64,000 bases of DNA, taken from NCBI RefSeq assembly GCF_003402535.2, contig NZ_AP025170.1, forward strand, positions 1,116,001 through 1,180,000, in the 5' to 3' direction. Shown here piece after piece: positions 8,964 to 20,058 of the stretch. A program made the position numbers and the translations under genes. Source of the DNA: Cupriavidus sp. P-10 (GTDB lineage: Bacteria > Pseudomonadota > Gammaproteobacteria > Burkholderiales > Burkholderiaceae). Below the pieces are notes generated by a model that did no database searches, was not told the DNA's origin, and worked only from the letters and a program-made list of their open reading frames with translations. Numbering within the stretch: the stretch's first letter is position 1; the number at the start of each line of letters is the position of its first letter.

Positions 8964-9067
8964 AACTTCCGGCTGGCCGATGTGAGTACCGAGCCAGTAC
9001 GGGGCCAGTCCCGGCCGAGTCCGGTGCAGCGTGGACCGCGCCCGCGACGGCTCGCACGAGTGCCGTC

Positions 9068-9088
9068 GGCGCCCCTCGGAGGGGCGCC
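9068..9088. repeat. GC-rich inverted repeat upstream of lolC
   Basis: A 9-bp perfect stem (GGCGCCCCT / AGGGGCGCC) with a CGG loop has no T-run. It would fold in the lolC leader about 30 nt before the start codon. A role in leader RNA structure is possible but unproven. Confidence 0.5.
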
Positions 9089-9117
9089 GGCGATATCCCG
9101 AAACAACAGGAATCCTC

Positions 9118-11101
<1,984 letters not shown>

Positions 11102-11116
11102 GCCCGGCGTTGCACC

Positions 11117-11968
11117 ATGTGGATCGACACTCACTGCCATCTCGATGCCCGCGAGTTCGACGCTGACCGGCGCCAGATTGCCGACGCCGCCGAGGCCGCC
11201 GGCGTGCGCGGCATCGTGGTGCCGGCGGTGGCGGTGGGGAATTTCGAGGCGGTGCGCAAGCTGGCGCACGAGGACGCGCGATGTGTCTATGCGCTCGGCA
11301 TCCATCCGCTGTGCTCGCCCGGCGCCGGGCAGCCCGATATCGACGCGCTCAGGCGCGAGGTCGCGGCCAGCATGGGCGATCCGCGCTTTGTCGGCATCGG
11401 CGAGATCGGGCTCGATTTCTTTGTCGCCGGTCTCGATAACGATCATCAGACCTGGCTCTATGCCGAGCAGCTGAAGATCGCGCGCGAATTTGACCTGCCG
11501 GTGCTGCTGCATGTGCGCAAGTCGCAGGACCAGGTCGGCGCGCAACTGCGCAAGCATGGCGTCAGGCGCGGTATCGCGCATGCGTTCAACGGCAGCCATG
11601 AGCAGGCGCGGCGCTTTGTCGAGCAGGGCTTCAAGCTCGGCTTCGGCGGCAACGTGACCTTTAGCCGCGCGCGCCAGATCCGCCGGCTGGCGGCCGAGAT
11701 GCCGCTGGATGCGCTGGTGCTTGAAACCGATGCGCCCGATATCGCGCCGGCGTGGCTTTCGGACGACCAGTTCGGCGAGCAGCACAAGGTGCGCAACACG
11801 CCTGCGGAAGTCGCCGGCGTGGCGCGTGTGCTGGGCGAACTGCGCGGCCTTGATGCCGCCGTCCTGGCGCAGGCGACCTGGTGCAATGCCGTCGACGCGC
11901 TGCCGCGGCTGGCGGCCTTTGCCGAGTCCATGGCGCCAGCCGGACACACAACTTCCACGACTTCCTGA
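11117..11968 (+). CDS. TatD family metal-dependent hydrolase
   Basis: A 283-residue TIM-barrel hydrolase of the TatD DNase/deacylase family. The N-terminal DTHCHLD gives the HxH metal ligands, GEIGLDFF carries a metal-binding Glu, and HVRKS, IAHAFNGS and LETDAPDIAP contain further ligand residues. Members act as 3'-5' exonucleases or D-aminoacyl hydrolases; the specific substrate is not evident. It starts 15 bp after lolD and is probably in the same transcript. Confidence 0.92.
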   Translation: MWIDTHCHLDAREFDADRRQIADAAEAAGVRGIVVPAVAVGNFEAVRKLAHEDARCVYALGIHPLCSPGAGQPDIDALRREVAASMGDPRFVGIGEIGLDFFVAGLDNDHQTWLYAEQLKIAREFDLPVLLHVRKSQDQVGAQLRKHGVRRGIAHAFNGSHEQARRFVEQGFKLGFGGNVTFSRARQIRRLAAEMPLDALVLETDAPDIAPAWLSDDQFGEQHKVRNTPAEVAGVARVLGELRGLDAAVLAQATWCNAVDALPRLAAFAESMAPAGHTTSTTS

Positions 11969-12039
11969 CAGGCTGACAAGCTTTCCGCTGCGTCGAGCGG
12001 TTACAACTCTGGCTGTGTGCAATCAGCCGGGGAGATGCC

Positions 12040-14472
12040 GTGCGCGGGTTCGTGGTGGCGTTCGTCGCGGGATGCTGGGTGCTGCAGCAGCAGGCAACGC
12101 TGCCGCGGCAGGACGCCGTGCGCATGGCCGCTGCCGGACTGGCGCTGGCGGGCATCGCCATGCTGCTGTGCGGCACGCGCCTGCGTGCCGCGTGGCGGGG
12201 CCCGATACTGGCGCTCCTGGCCTTCGGCGCCGCGTTCTGCTGGGCGGCATGGCGCGCCGATATCCGCTTGCGGGAGTGGTTGCCTGCTTCGCTTGAATCG
12301 CGCGACCTCGACGTGCAGGGTGTGGTTTCCGGGTTGCCGTCGGAATCAGCGGGCGGCGTCCGCTTTGCCTTCGCCGTCGAGCAGACCGTGCCGGATGGTC
12401 CGGATGGGCCAGGGTTGACGTTGCCCGGCCGGCTCCTTCTCCACTGGCGCGACGCGCCGCCTGGCCTGTATCCCGGCCAGCGCTACGCCCTGACCGTACG
12501 CTTGCGGCGCCCGCGTGGGCTGGCCAATCCATTCGGCTTCGACTATGCCTACTGGCTGCTGGCGCAGGGCTATGGCGCGACGGGCTATGTACGGCGCGCA
12601 CAGGGGCCACCGCAGGAGGCCACGCGGGAGCGGCTTGGATGGCGCATCGAGGCGTGGCGCGCGGCGGTGCGCGATCACCTGCGCGCGGCGCTGCCGGCCG
12701 ATGCGCGCTATGGCCCCGTGCTGATCGCGTTGGTGATCGGCGACCAGCGCGGCATCGATACGGAAGACTGGCAGTTGTTCCGGCGTACCGGCATCAGTCA
12801 CCTGGTCAGTATTTCAGGCTTGCACATCACCATGATTGCCGGCATGGCGGGGTCGCTCGCGGGCATGTTATGGCGGCATTCATTCGGCCTGGGGCGCAGG
12901 CTGCGCCGGCCATTGCCGCTATGGCTCCCGGCCAGGCACGCGGCGCTGGCGGCGGCGGTGGCCAGCGCGCTGGTGTATGGGCTGCTGGCTGGCATGCAGA
13001 TCCCGGCATTGCGCACCGTGGCGATGCTGTGCGTGGCTGCGGTGGCGGTTTGGGGCGCGCGGACGCCGCCGGCCTCGGTGGTGCTGGCCTTCGCTGCGCT
13101 GGTGGCGTTGCTGCTGGATCCATGGGCCGTGATGTCGCCGGGCTTCTGGCTGTCGTTCGGCGCGGTGGCGGTGATCTTCTATGCTGCCCGGTCCGAACGC
13201 GGCCATGCGCCGAAAAGCCGCTGGCAACGCTCGCGTGCTACGCTTGCCGCCGCTGCGCGCACGCAATGGGCGGTGACAGCCGGACTGGTGCCGCTGACGC
13301 TGCTGATGTTCCAGCAGGTGTCGGTGGTGTCGCCACTGGCCAATGCGGTCGCCATCCCGGTGGTCAGCCTGCTGGTGACGCCGCTGTCGCTGGCGGCCGC
13401 CGCCGCGCCGGCGATGCTGGCCGCGCCGTTGCTGACCGTCGCGCACCAGGCGATGGTGTGGCTGGCGGCCCTGCTGGGCTGGTTTTCCGGCCTGCCTTGG
13501 GCCATGTGGGAAGCGCCGGGCTCGGGCCCATTGCCTTTGCTGTTGGCCGGGCTCGGGATTGCGCTGTTGCTGGCGCCGCCGGCCAGCGCCGTGGTGCGCC
13601 TGCACGGCGGCCTGCTGGTGTTGCCGCTGGTATTGGCGCGCGGGCCGCCGGTGGCGCACGGCGAGTTCCGCGCGGTGATGCTCGATGTGGGACAGGGAAC
13701 CGCGGTGCTGGTGCAGATGCGCGCGCATGCGCTGCTTTACGACGCGGGGCCTGGCTACGCATCGGGCGCCAGCGCCGGCGCGCAGGTAGTGGTGCCGCTA
13801 CTGCGTGGCCTGGGTCTTGGTCGGATCGACCATCTGATGGTCAGCCATGAAGACGCCGACCATGCCGGCGGGGTGGCGGATGTGGAAGCGGCGGTGGCCG
13901 TAGCGGCGCGCAGTACCGGCGCGCCACCGGGTCATGCCTTGCTCGGGCCGGCACCATCCGGCTGGGCGCCGTGCGCGGCCGGGCAGCAATGGGAATGGGA
14001 CGGCGTGCATTTCACGGTGTTGCATCCGCTGCCATCGCAATCGCAACAGGCGGCGATCGCCAGCAATGCCCGCAGCTGCGTGCTGCACGTGGCGTCCGCG
14101 CGCCATCGCCTGCTGCTGACAGGCGATATTGGCGTGGCCGAGGAACGCGCGCTGATCGACAGGTTGCCGCCGGAGGCGCTGCTTGCCGACGTCATGGTGG
14201 TGGCGCACCACGGCAGCGGCACGTCGTCCGGCGCCGCCTGGCTGGAAGCAGTGCGGCCCCAGGCGGCGGTATTCCAGCTGGGCTATGCCAACCGGTACCG
14301 CCATCCGCGTGCCGATGTGTGGGAGCGCTACGGGCGCGCCGGCATCGCGCGCTACCGTGCAGACGAAACCGGCGCGGTGACCTTGTCTACCGCGCCGGCG
14401 GGCTACACGCTGTCGGTCTTCCGGCAGGCCGAGCCGCGCTACTGGCGCGCCCGGGCGGAGGCGCCGCGTTAG
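12040..14472 (+). CDS. comEC: ComEC/Rec2 family DNA internalisation protein
   Basis: An inner-membrane channel protein for uptake of single-stranded DNA in natural transformation; 810 residues. N-terminal helices lead to a DUF4131-like OB region. The Competence domain (RTGISHLVSISGLHITMIAG, about 250-270) and further membrane helices follow. The C-terminal metallo-beta-lactamase domain has MLDVGQGTAVLV, the metal motif SHEDADHAGG (about 605-614) and VVAHHGSGTSSG. The start is GTG with GGGGAG upstream. It ends 4 bp inside the convergent hexR gene. Its presence alone does not prove competence. Confidence 0.94.
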   Translation: MRGFVVAFVAGCWVLQQQATLPRQDAVRMAAAGLALAGIAMLLCGTRLRAAWRGPILALLAFGAAFCWAAWRADIRLREWLPASLESRDLDVQGVVSGLPSESAGGVRFAFAVEQTVPDGPDGPGLTLPGRLLLHWRDAPPGLYPGQRYALTVRLRRPRGLANPFGFDYAYWLLAQGYGATGYVRRAQGPPQEATRERLGWRIEAWRAAVRDHLRAALPADARYGPVLIALVIGDQRGIDTEDWQLFRRTGISHLVSISGLHITMIAGMAGSLAGMLWRHSFGLGRRLRRPLPLWLPARHAALAAAVASALVYGLLAGMQIPALRTVAMLCVAAVAVWGARTPPASVVLAFAALVALLLDPWAVMSPGFWLSFGAVAVIFYAARSERGHAPKSRWQRSRATLAAAARTQWAVTAGLVPLTLLMFQQVSVVSPLANAVAIPVVSLLVTPLSLAAAAAPAMLAAPLLTVAHQAMVWLAALLGWFSGLPWAMWEAPGSGPLPLLLAGLGIALLLAPPASAVVRLHGGLLVLPLVLARGPPVAHGEFRAVMLDVGQGTAVLVQMRAHALLYDAGPGYASGASAGAQVVVPLLRGLGLGRIDHLMVSHEDADHAGGVADVEAAVAVAARSTGAPPGHALLGPAPSGWAPCAAGQQWEWDGVHFTVLHPLPSQSQQAAIASNARSCVLHVASARHRLLLTGDIGVAEERALIDRLPPEALLADVMVVAHHGSGTSSGAAWLEAVRPQAAVFQLGYANRYRHPRADVWERYGRAGIARYRADETGAVTLSTAPAGYTLSVFRQAEPRYWRARAEAPR

Positions 14473-15419
14473 CGGGGCTTGCGGCGGCGCGCGCGGGTAG
14501 CCACCGGGCTTGGCTGCGCGTCCCCGGAATCCGGCTGGGGCGTGGCGCGGCCTCGGGCAGGGGGCAGCGTGCGTGCCGGCTCGGCGCCTGCGATGCGGCG
14601 CTCGCGCAGGTGGGCCTTGGCGCGCTGCAGGCCGGCGGCGACCGTTTCCGCGCGCTCCAGCGCCACGCCTGCGGCCAGCACATCGCCAAGTACCAGGTGG
14701 CTGATGCGGGAGGTCATCGGCGTATAGACCTCGCTGTCTTCCTCGACGTCGGAAAACACGCAGACGTCGGCCAGCTTCGCCAGCGGCGAGCCGCTGTGGG
14801 TGATCGCCAGCACGCTGGCGCCGCTGCTGCGTGCCAGCGTGGCGGCGGTCAGCATGTCCCAGGTGCGGCCGCTGTTGGACACCAGCACCGCCACGTCGCC
14901 GGCACCGAGCAGTGCGGCGGACATGCTGAATACATGCGGGTCGGAGTAGGCGACGGTCGGAATGCCGAGGCGGAAGAATTTGTGCTGGATGTCGAGCGCG
15001 ACGATGCCCGAATTGCCGCAGCCGTAGAACTCGATGCGGCGTGCGCGGGCCAGCAGGTGGATGCCATGCTCGATCTGGTCGGCCGACAGCGCGTTGCGCA
15101 CGCTCATCAGCGTGGCGATGGTGCGGTCGAACACCTTGCCGGCGATGTCGGCGGGGCGGTCGTGGGCCTCCACGTCCTGGTGCACGAAAGGCATGCCGCC
15201 GCCGACGTTCTGCGCGAACTGCAGCTTGAACTCGCGAAAGCCGTCGTAGCCCAGCGCGGCGCAGAAGCGTGCGATGGTGGGCTGCGACACGCCTGCGCGC
15301 TCGGCCAGCTCGGGCATCGACAGGCGGATCACGGCGGCGCCGTGCTCGGCGACGTAATCCGCCAGGCGGCGTTCGGAAGGGCGGAGCGTGTCGTAGACGG
15401 CAAGGATTCGGTCGCGCAT
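14469..15419 (-). CDS. hexR: HexR-like transcriptional regulator (MurR/RpiR family)
   Basis: A 316-residue regulator with an N-terminal RpiR helix-turn-helix (about 1-75, LSMPELAERAGVSQPTIARF) and a SIS sugar-phosphate isomerase-like domain (about 125-250, with FYGCGNSGIVALD and LVSNSGRTWDML). HexR proteins repress Entner-Doudoroff genes and are released by 2-keto-3-deoxy-6-phosphogluconate. It is transcribed away from edd, and two matching palindromes lie between them, which supports the HexR assignment. A basic Pro/Arg-rich tail of about 45 residues after the SIS domain is unusual and probably disordered. The 3' end overlaps comEC by 4 bp. Confidence 0.9.
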   Translation of the reverse strand: MRDRILAVYDTLRPSERRLADYVAEHGAAVIRLSMPELAERAGVSQPTIARFCAALGYDGFREFKLQFAQNVGGGMPFVHQDVEAHDRPADIAGKVFDRTIATLMSVRNALSADQIEHGIHLLARARRIEFYGCGNSGIVALDIQHKFFRLGIPTVAYSDPHVFSMSAALLGAGDVAVLVSNSGRTWDMLTAATLARSSGASVLAITHSGSPLAKLADVCVFSDVEEDSEVYTPMTSRISHLVLGDVLAAGVALERAETVAAGLQRAKAHLRERRIAGAEPARTLPPARGRATPQPDSGDAQPSPVATRARRRKPR

Positions 15420-15459
15420 GGCGGCTGGCGGGTGGGTCGGGTTGTTCGGATACTTCGGA

Positions 15460-15476
15460 ATGTAGAGATTCTACAT
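15460..15476. promoter_or_regulatory. Candidate HexR operator, hexR-proximal
   Basis: The palindrome ATGTAGA-GAT-TCTACAT has 7-bp perfect arms and lies 41-57 bp upstream of the hexR start codon. It shares both arms with the site near edd. A TAGAAT on the minus strand lies within it and could be the hexR -10, consistent with autorepression. Confidence 0.8.
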
Positions 15477-15582
15477 CCGTTGGCGCGGCATCATGCCCGA
15501 AATCGTGCATGGCAGGCTGTCAGGGTTTGCCCGTAATCCGGTGAATTCGGCGAATTCCGGTGATATTGTGATGCATGACCCA

Positions 15583-15611
15583 GTCGACGGCGACATTGCT
15601 ATCGGTATAAT
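15583..15611 (+). promoter_or_regulatory. edd promoter
   Basis: A perfect -10 TATAAT at 15606-15611 has TCGACG at 15584-15589 as a -35-like box with a 16-bp spacer. The -10 overlaps the first bases of the downstream operator, so bound repressor would block RNA polymerase. Confidence 0.7.
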
Positions 15612-15626
15612 GTAGAAAATCTACAT
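15610..15626. promoter_or_regulatory. Candidate HexR operator, edd-proximal
   Basis: The palindrome ATGTAGA-AAA-TCTACAT has 7-bp perfect arms and overlaps the -10 box of the edd promoter. The outer TGTAG/CTACA half-sites fit the TGTAR...YTACA pattern described for HexR in other proteobacteria. Confidence 0.85.
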
Positions 15627-15678
15627 GCGATCGCGCCATTTTGGTGCTGCCGCCCCGACAACAAGGAACGTCTCCGCC

Positions 15679-17574
15679 ATGCCCATTGCCGTCCATGCCG
15701 AGCTGTTGGCCGTCACCGAACGCATCGTTGGCCGCAGCCGCGCCAGCCGTGCCGCCTACCTGGCGCGCTGCGAGCGTGCGCAAGCCGAGTTGGGGCCGCT
15801 GCGCGGCATGTCATGCGCCAACCTGGCGCACGGCTTTGCGGCGCTGCCAGCCAACGACAAGTTGAAGCTGCGCGTCGACCATGCGCCCAATCTAGGCATC
15901 GTCACCGCGTACAACGACATGCTGTCGGCCCACCAGCCCTATGAGCGCTATCCCGGCGTGATCCGGGAAGCCGCGCGCGCAGTAGGGGCCGTGGCGCAGG
16001 TGGCGGGCGGCGTGCCGGCGATGTGCGATGGCATCACGCAGGGCAATGCCGGCATGGAGCTGTCGCTGTTCTCGCGCGATGCGATTGCCATGGGCACGGC
16101 TATCGCGCTGTCGCACAACACCTTCGACGCGGCGCTGATGCTGGGCGTGTGCGACAAGATCGTCCCCGGCCTGCTGATGGGCGCGCTGCAGTTCGGCCAC
16201 CTGCCGGTGGTGTTCGTGCCCGCGGGGCCGATGGCGACCGGGCTGTCCAACAAGGAAAAGGCGCGCGTGCGCCAGCTCTATGCCACCGGGCAGGTCGGCC
16301 GCGATGCGCTGCTCGAGGCCGAATGCCAGGCCTATCACGGCGCCGGCACCTGCACCTTCTACGGCACCGCCAACAGCAACCAGTTCCTGATGGAAATCAT
16401 GGGCCTGCACCTGCCCGGCGCGGCCTTCGTCCACCCGGACAGCGGCCTGCGCGACGCGCTGACGGCCGCGGCGGCCCAGCGCGCGGTCGCGCTGAGCGCG
16501 CGCGGCAGCGAATACCTGCCGCTGGCGCGCATCGTCGACGAGCGCGCGGTGGCCAACGCCATGGTCGGCCTGCTGGCGACGGGCGGCTCGACCAACCACA
16601 CCATTCACCTGGTGGCGATGGCGCGCGCCGCGGGCATCATCATCGACTGGGACGACTTCGACCACCTGTCGCGCGTCACGCCGCTGCTGGCGCGGGTGTA
16701 CCCGAACGGCTCCGCCGACGTGAACCACTTCCATGCCGCCGGCGGCGCCGGGCTGATCATCCGCGAGCTGCTGCAGGCGGGGCTGCTGCATGAGGACGTG
16801 CAGACCGTCGCGGGCCCGGGCCTGGCGCGATACACGCAGGAGCCGGTGATGAGCGATGGCGTGCTGCAATGGCGTGATGGCGCGACGGCAAGCGGCGACG
16901 CCCAGGTCGTTGCCAGCGCGGCGGCGCCGTTCTCGCCCGAAGGCGGGCTGCGGCTGATGCAGGGCAACCTGGGCCGCGGTGTGATCAAGGTCTCGGCCGT
17001 GGCGCCCGAGCACCGCGTGGTCGAGGCGCCGGTGCGCGTCTTCGATGCGCAGGAGGCGCTGCAGGCGGCGTTCGAGGCCGGCGAACTGAACGGCGACCTC
17101 ATCGCCGTGGTCCGCTTCCAGGGGCCGAACGCCAATGGCATGCCCGAGCTGCACCGCCTGACACCGGTGCTGGGCGCGCTGCAGGACGCCGGCCACAAGG
17201 TGGCGCTGGTGACCGACGGCCGCATGTCGGGCGCGTCGGGCAAGGTGCCGGCGGTGATCCACGTCGGCCCTGAAGCACTGGCCGGCGGCGCGCTGGCCCG
17301 CGTGCGCGACGGCGACCGCATCCGCGTCGACGCGGTGGCCGGCGTGCTGCAATGGCTGGGCGACGAGGGCGAGTTCGCGGCGCGCGAGCCGGCGGCGGCA
17401 CCGGCCGACGATTTCGCCCGGTTCAGCCTCGGACGAGGGCTGTTCGGCTCGTTCCGGCGCCACGCGCGCATCGCGGAAGAGGGGGGCAGCGCACTCGACC
17501 TGTCCGAAGCGGATGCTGGCGCCGCCCCAGCCGCATCCGCCACTGCCGTCGCGATGCAAACCGTCGCACAATAG
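15679..17574 (+). CDS. edd: Phosphogluconate dehydratase (Entner-Doudoroff)
   Basis: Converts 6-phosphogluconate to 2-keto-3-deoxy-6-phosphogluconate, the first committed Entner-Doudoroff step. It is a 631-residue IlvD/Edd-family enzyme. Fe-S ligand cysteines are in [13 protein letters not shown] and [11 protein letters not shown], with another in [14 protein letters not shown]. The C-terminal signature [13 protein letters not shown] is diagnostic. ATG 15679 has AAGGA 11 bp upstream; the earlier in-frame ATG at 15625 lies inside the operator and is rejected. No eda aldolase gene is in the window, so the second step must be encoded elsewhere. Confidence 0.96.
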   Translation: MPIAVHAELLAVTERIVGRSRASRAAYLARCERAQAELGPLRGMSCANLAHGFAALPANDKLKLRVDHAPNLGIVTAYNDMLSAHQPYERYPGVIREAARAVGAVAQVAGGVPAMCDGITQGNAGMELSLFSRDAIAMGTAIALSHNTFDAALMLGVCDKIVPGLLMGALQFGHLPVVFVPAGPMATGLSNKEKARVRQLYATGQVGRDALLEAECQAYHGAGTCTFYGTANSNQFLMEIMGLHLPGAAFVHPDSGLRDALTAAAAQRAVALSARGSEYLPLARIVDERAVANAMVGLLATGGSTNHTIHLVAMARAAGIIIDWDDFDHLSRVTPLLARVYPNGSADVNHFHAAGGAGLIIRELLQAGLLHEDVQTVAGPGLARYTQEPVMSDGVLQWRDGATASGDAQVVASAAAPFSPEGGLRLMQGNLGRGVIKVSAVAPEHRVVEAPVRVFDAQEALQAAFEAGELNGDLIAVVRFQGPNANGMPELHRLTPVLGALQDAGHKVALVTDGRMSGASGKVPAVIHVGPEALAGGALARVRDGDRIRVDAVAGVLQWLGDEGEFAAREPAAAPADDFARFSLGRGLFGSFRRHARIAEEGGSALDLSEADAGAAPAASATAVAMQTVAQ

Positions 17575-17660
17575 TCTCACGCATTCCCGTCGTTGGCCGC
17601 CGGCGCGGGGACGACGGGAGCAGCCCGCAGGCAATGACCACGGCCGCGACCCCATCCGAA

Positions 17661-17692
17661 AGCAAGTCAGCAAGACAGCAAGATAGCAAGAC
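17661..17692. repeat. Four tandem 8-bp repeats upstream of gntK
   Basis: AGCAAGTC, AGCAAGAC, AGCAAGAT and AGCAAGAC lie head to tail, ending 24 bp before the gntK ATG. The tract is AT-richer than its surroundings and lies in the edd-gntK gap. Copy-number change by slipped-strand pairing could alter spacing in the leader; I see no other function. Confidence 0.75.
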
Positions 17693-17716
17693 GATACCAA
17701 GACCGACGGAGCAGAC

Positions 17717-18202
17717 ATGATCTATATCCTGATGGGCGTTTCCGGCAGCGGCAAGACCACGGTCGGCCAGCTGCTGGCGCAGCGCCTGGGCTGCGGCTTC
17801 CATGACGCGGACGAATTCCACAGCGAGGCCAACAAGGCCAAGATGCATGCGGGCATTCCGCTGACTGACGAAGACCGCTGGCCCTGGCTGGCGGCGATGC
17901 GCGCCGCCATCGACGCGGCGCGCGCCGAAGGCCGGACCCACGTGTTCACCTGCTCGGCCCTGCGCCAGGCGTACCGCGACCGGCTGACGCCGCCCGACGG
18001 CGGCGTGACCTTCGTCCACATGAAGGGCGATGCCGCACTGATCGCCGGGCGCCTGTCCGCCCGCACCGACCATTTCTTCAATCCCGAGCTGCTGCAGAGC
18101 CAGTTCGATACGTTGGAGGTGCCCCGCGACGCGGTGGAACTCGATATCCGCCAGCCGCCCGAAGTGCTGGTGGACACCATCCTGCAGTCTGGCGCCCGCT
18201 GA
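17717..18202 (+). CDS. gntK: Gluconokinase
   Basis: Phosphorylates gluconate to 6-phosphogluconate, the substrate of Edd encoded just upstream. It is a 161-residue P-loop kinase of the GntK/IdnK family. Walker A MGVSGSGKTT is at about 6-15, and GFHDADEFHSEANKAKMHAGIPLTD matches the family substrate region (family DxDxxHP/PLxDxDR pattern). Further family segments are TCSALRQAYRD and HFFNPELLQSQF. A GGAG site lies 6 nt before the ATG. An intrinsic terminator follows, so edd-gntK is probably one HexR-controlled unit. Confidence 0.95.
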   Translation: MIYILMGVSGSGKTTVGQLLAQRLGCGFHDADEFHSEANKAKMHAGIPLTDEDRWPWLAAMRAAIDAARAEGRTHVFTCSALRQAYRDRLTPPDGGVTFVHMKGDAALIAGRLSARTDHFFNPELLQSQFDTLEVPRDAVELDIRQPPEVLVDTILQSGAR

Positions 18203-18236
18203 ACCTTCCGCCCGCGCTCGTCCGTTCTATCCCCTG

Positions 18237-18267
18237 ACGGCCGCCAGCTCCGCTGGCGGCCGTTTTT
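18237..18267 (+). terminator. Intrinsic terminator after gntK
   Basis: A perfect 12-bp stem ACGGCCGCCAGC / GCTGGCGGCCGT with a TCC loop is followed by a run of five T (18263-18267). It separates the edd-gntK unit from the Anbu cluster. Confidence 0.92.
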
Positions 18268-18325
18268 GCGTGCGCTGGCAGACATCTTGCTAGTTCACTT
18301 TCCGTGCCGGCTGCGGTCCACCAGC

Positions 18326-18353
18326 TTGCGGCTTTCGCCGGTACAGGTATGCT
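18326..18353 (+). promoter_or_regulatory. Possible promoter of the Anbu cluster
   Basis: TTGCGG at 18326-18331 and TATGCT at 18348-18353 are 16 bp apart. A transcript from here would have a leader of about 155 nt before the ATP-grasp gene. Apart from this, the 18268-18515 stretch holds nothing that I recognise. Confidence 0.4.
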
Positions 18354-18515
18354 GAAAGGGCCAGTGACTCGACAGCATCGTCGCGCCAATGCCATTGGAG
18401 ACCATCCCGGGCACCGCGCGGCGGGCTTGTGGCAGGACAGCCAGGTCAAACCAGGGCGGCCGGATGCGGGGCAGTGGCAGCATCCGAACGCCCACTACAT
18501 GGAGGAGCGGCCATC

Positions 18516-19991
18516 ATGGCGGGGCGGTTTTTCGACGAGATGCTGGACTGGCGCGCCGACGGGGCGCCCACGGTCATCCAGGCAGGGCAATCATTGCCCG
18601 ACGGGGCGGTACGCCCGCACTACCGGCATTTCTCTGACTGGCTGGCGCGGCAGTCTGGCAGCACCATGGACAACAAGCGTGCCGAGGCAGACCTGATCTT
18701 CCGGCGCGTGGGCATTACCTTTGCCGTCTATGGCGACAAGGACGAGGCCAACAGCGGCACCGAGCGAACCATCCCGTTCGACGTGATCCCCCGCATCTTC
18801 CCGGCCAGCGAATGGGCGCTGCTGGAAAAAGGCCTGCGCCAGCGCGTCGCAGCGCTGAACCGGTTCATCCACGACATCTACCACGGCCAGGACATCATCC
18901 GCGCGGGCGTGATCCCGCCCGACCAGATCTACAACAACGCCCAGTACCGGCCCGAGATGCTCGGCGTCAACGTGCCGCACGACATCTACGCGCATGTCGC
19001 CGGCATCGACGTGGTGCGTGCCGGCGAGGGCGAGTTCTACGTGCTGGAAGACAACCTGCGCGTGCCTTCCGGCGTGTCGTACATGCTGGAAAACCGCAAG
19101 ATGATGATGCGGCTGTTCCCGGACCTGTTCGCGCGCAACCGCGTCGCGCCGGTGGCGCACTATCCGGACCTGCTGCTCGACATGCTGCGCGGCGTGTCAC
19201 CGCAGGCGATCGCCGATCCCACCGTGGTGGTGCTGACCCCGGGCATGTACAACTCGGCGTACTTCGAGCACGCGTTCCTGGCGCAGCAGATGGGCGTCGA
19301 GCTGGTCGAAGGCAGCGACCTGTTCGTCGAGGACGACCACCTGTTCATGCGCACCACGCAGGGGCCGCAGCGCATCGACGTGATCTACCGGCGCGTCGAC
19401 GACGACTTCCTCGACCCGCTGGTGTTCCGGCACGATTCCGCGCTCGGCGCGGCCGGGTTGCTGTCGGTCTACCGTGCCGGCAACGTGACCATCTGCAATG
19501 CGATCGGCACCGGCGTGGCGGACGACAAGTCGATCTATCCGTACGTGCCCGACATGATCCGCTTTTACCTCGGCGAGGAGGTCATCCTCAATAACGTACC
19601 CACGTACATGTGCCGGCGTCCGGATGACCTGCAGTACGTGCTCGATCATATGGGCGAGCTGGTGGTCAAGGAAACCCACGGCGCCGGCGGCTACGGCATG
19701 CTGGTGGGGCCGGCCGCGACGCGCGCCGAGATCGATGCCTTCCGCGAGGTGGTCAAGGCCAGGCCCGAGCAGTACATCGCGCAGCCGACGCTGGCGCTGT
19801 CGACCTGCCCGACCTATGTGGAATCGGGCATCGCCCCGCGCCATATCGACCTGCGCCCGTTCGTGCTGTCGGGCAAGGAAGTGCGCATGGTGCCCGGCGG
19901 GCTGACGCGCGTGGCGCTGCGCGAGGGCTCGCTGGTGGTCAATTCCTCGCAAGGGGGCGGCACCAAGGACACCTGGGTGCTCGAACGATGA
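18516..19991 (+). CDS. Circularly permuted ATP-grasp protein (DUF404/DUF407), Anbu cluster
   Basis: A 491-residue protein of the CP_ATPgrasp_2 type, predicted to form amide bonds by ATP-dependent carboxylate activation. Visible segments are GITFAVYG, YNNAQYRPEMLGVNVP, FYVLEDNLRVPSGVSYM (the ATP-grasp core), IDVIYRRVDDDFLDP, ELVVKETHGAGGYGML (nucleotide-binding Lys and Gly-rich loop) and DLRPFVLSGKEVRMVPGG. ATG 18516 is preceded by a strong GGAGGAG. It is first in a run with alpha-E, transglutaminase-like and Anbu genes, a known association in proteobacteria. Substrate and product are unknown; this family is predicted to act with alpha-E partners in peptide or polyamine ligation. Confidence 0.9.
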   Translation: MAGRFFDEMLDWRADGAPTVIQAGQSLPDGAVRPHYRHFSDWLARQSGSTMDNKRAEADLIFRRVGITFAVYGDKDEANSGTERTIPFDVIPRIFPASEWALLEKGLRQRVAALNRFIHDIYHGQDIIRAGVIPPDQIYNNAQYRPEMLGVNVPHDIYAHVAGIDVVRAGEGEFYVLEDNLRVPSGVSYMLENRKMMMRLFPDLFARNRVAPVAHYPDLLLDMLRGVSPQAIADPTVVVLTPGMYNSAYFEHAFLAQQMGVELVEGSDLFVEDDHLFMRTTQGPQRIDVIYRRVDDDFLDPLVFRHDSALGAAGLLSVYRAGNVTICNAIGTGVADDKSIYPYVPDMIRFYLGEEVILNNVPTYMCRRPDDLQYVLDHMGELVVKETHGAGGYGMLVGPAATRAEIDAFREVVKARPEQYIAQPTLALSTCPTYVESGIAPRHIDLRPFVLSGKEVRMVPGGLTRVALREGSLVVNSSQGGGTKDTWVLER

Positions 19992-20058
19992 CGACGACAG
20001 CCCCTCACGCGATCCACACCGCGATCAAGACTGCCGCTGCCTTGCCAGGAGAGCCCAC

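Noticed and set aside
15625..15678. N-terminal extension of edd from the ATG at 15625
   Set aside because: That ATG overlaps the operator palindrome and lies about where transcription starts; the ATG at 15679 has an AAGGA site.
17661..17692. CRISPR-like array
   Set aside because: The units are only 8 bp with no spacers; no cas genes are present.
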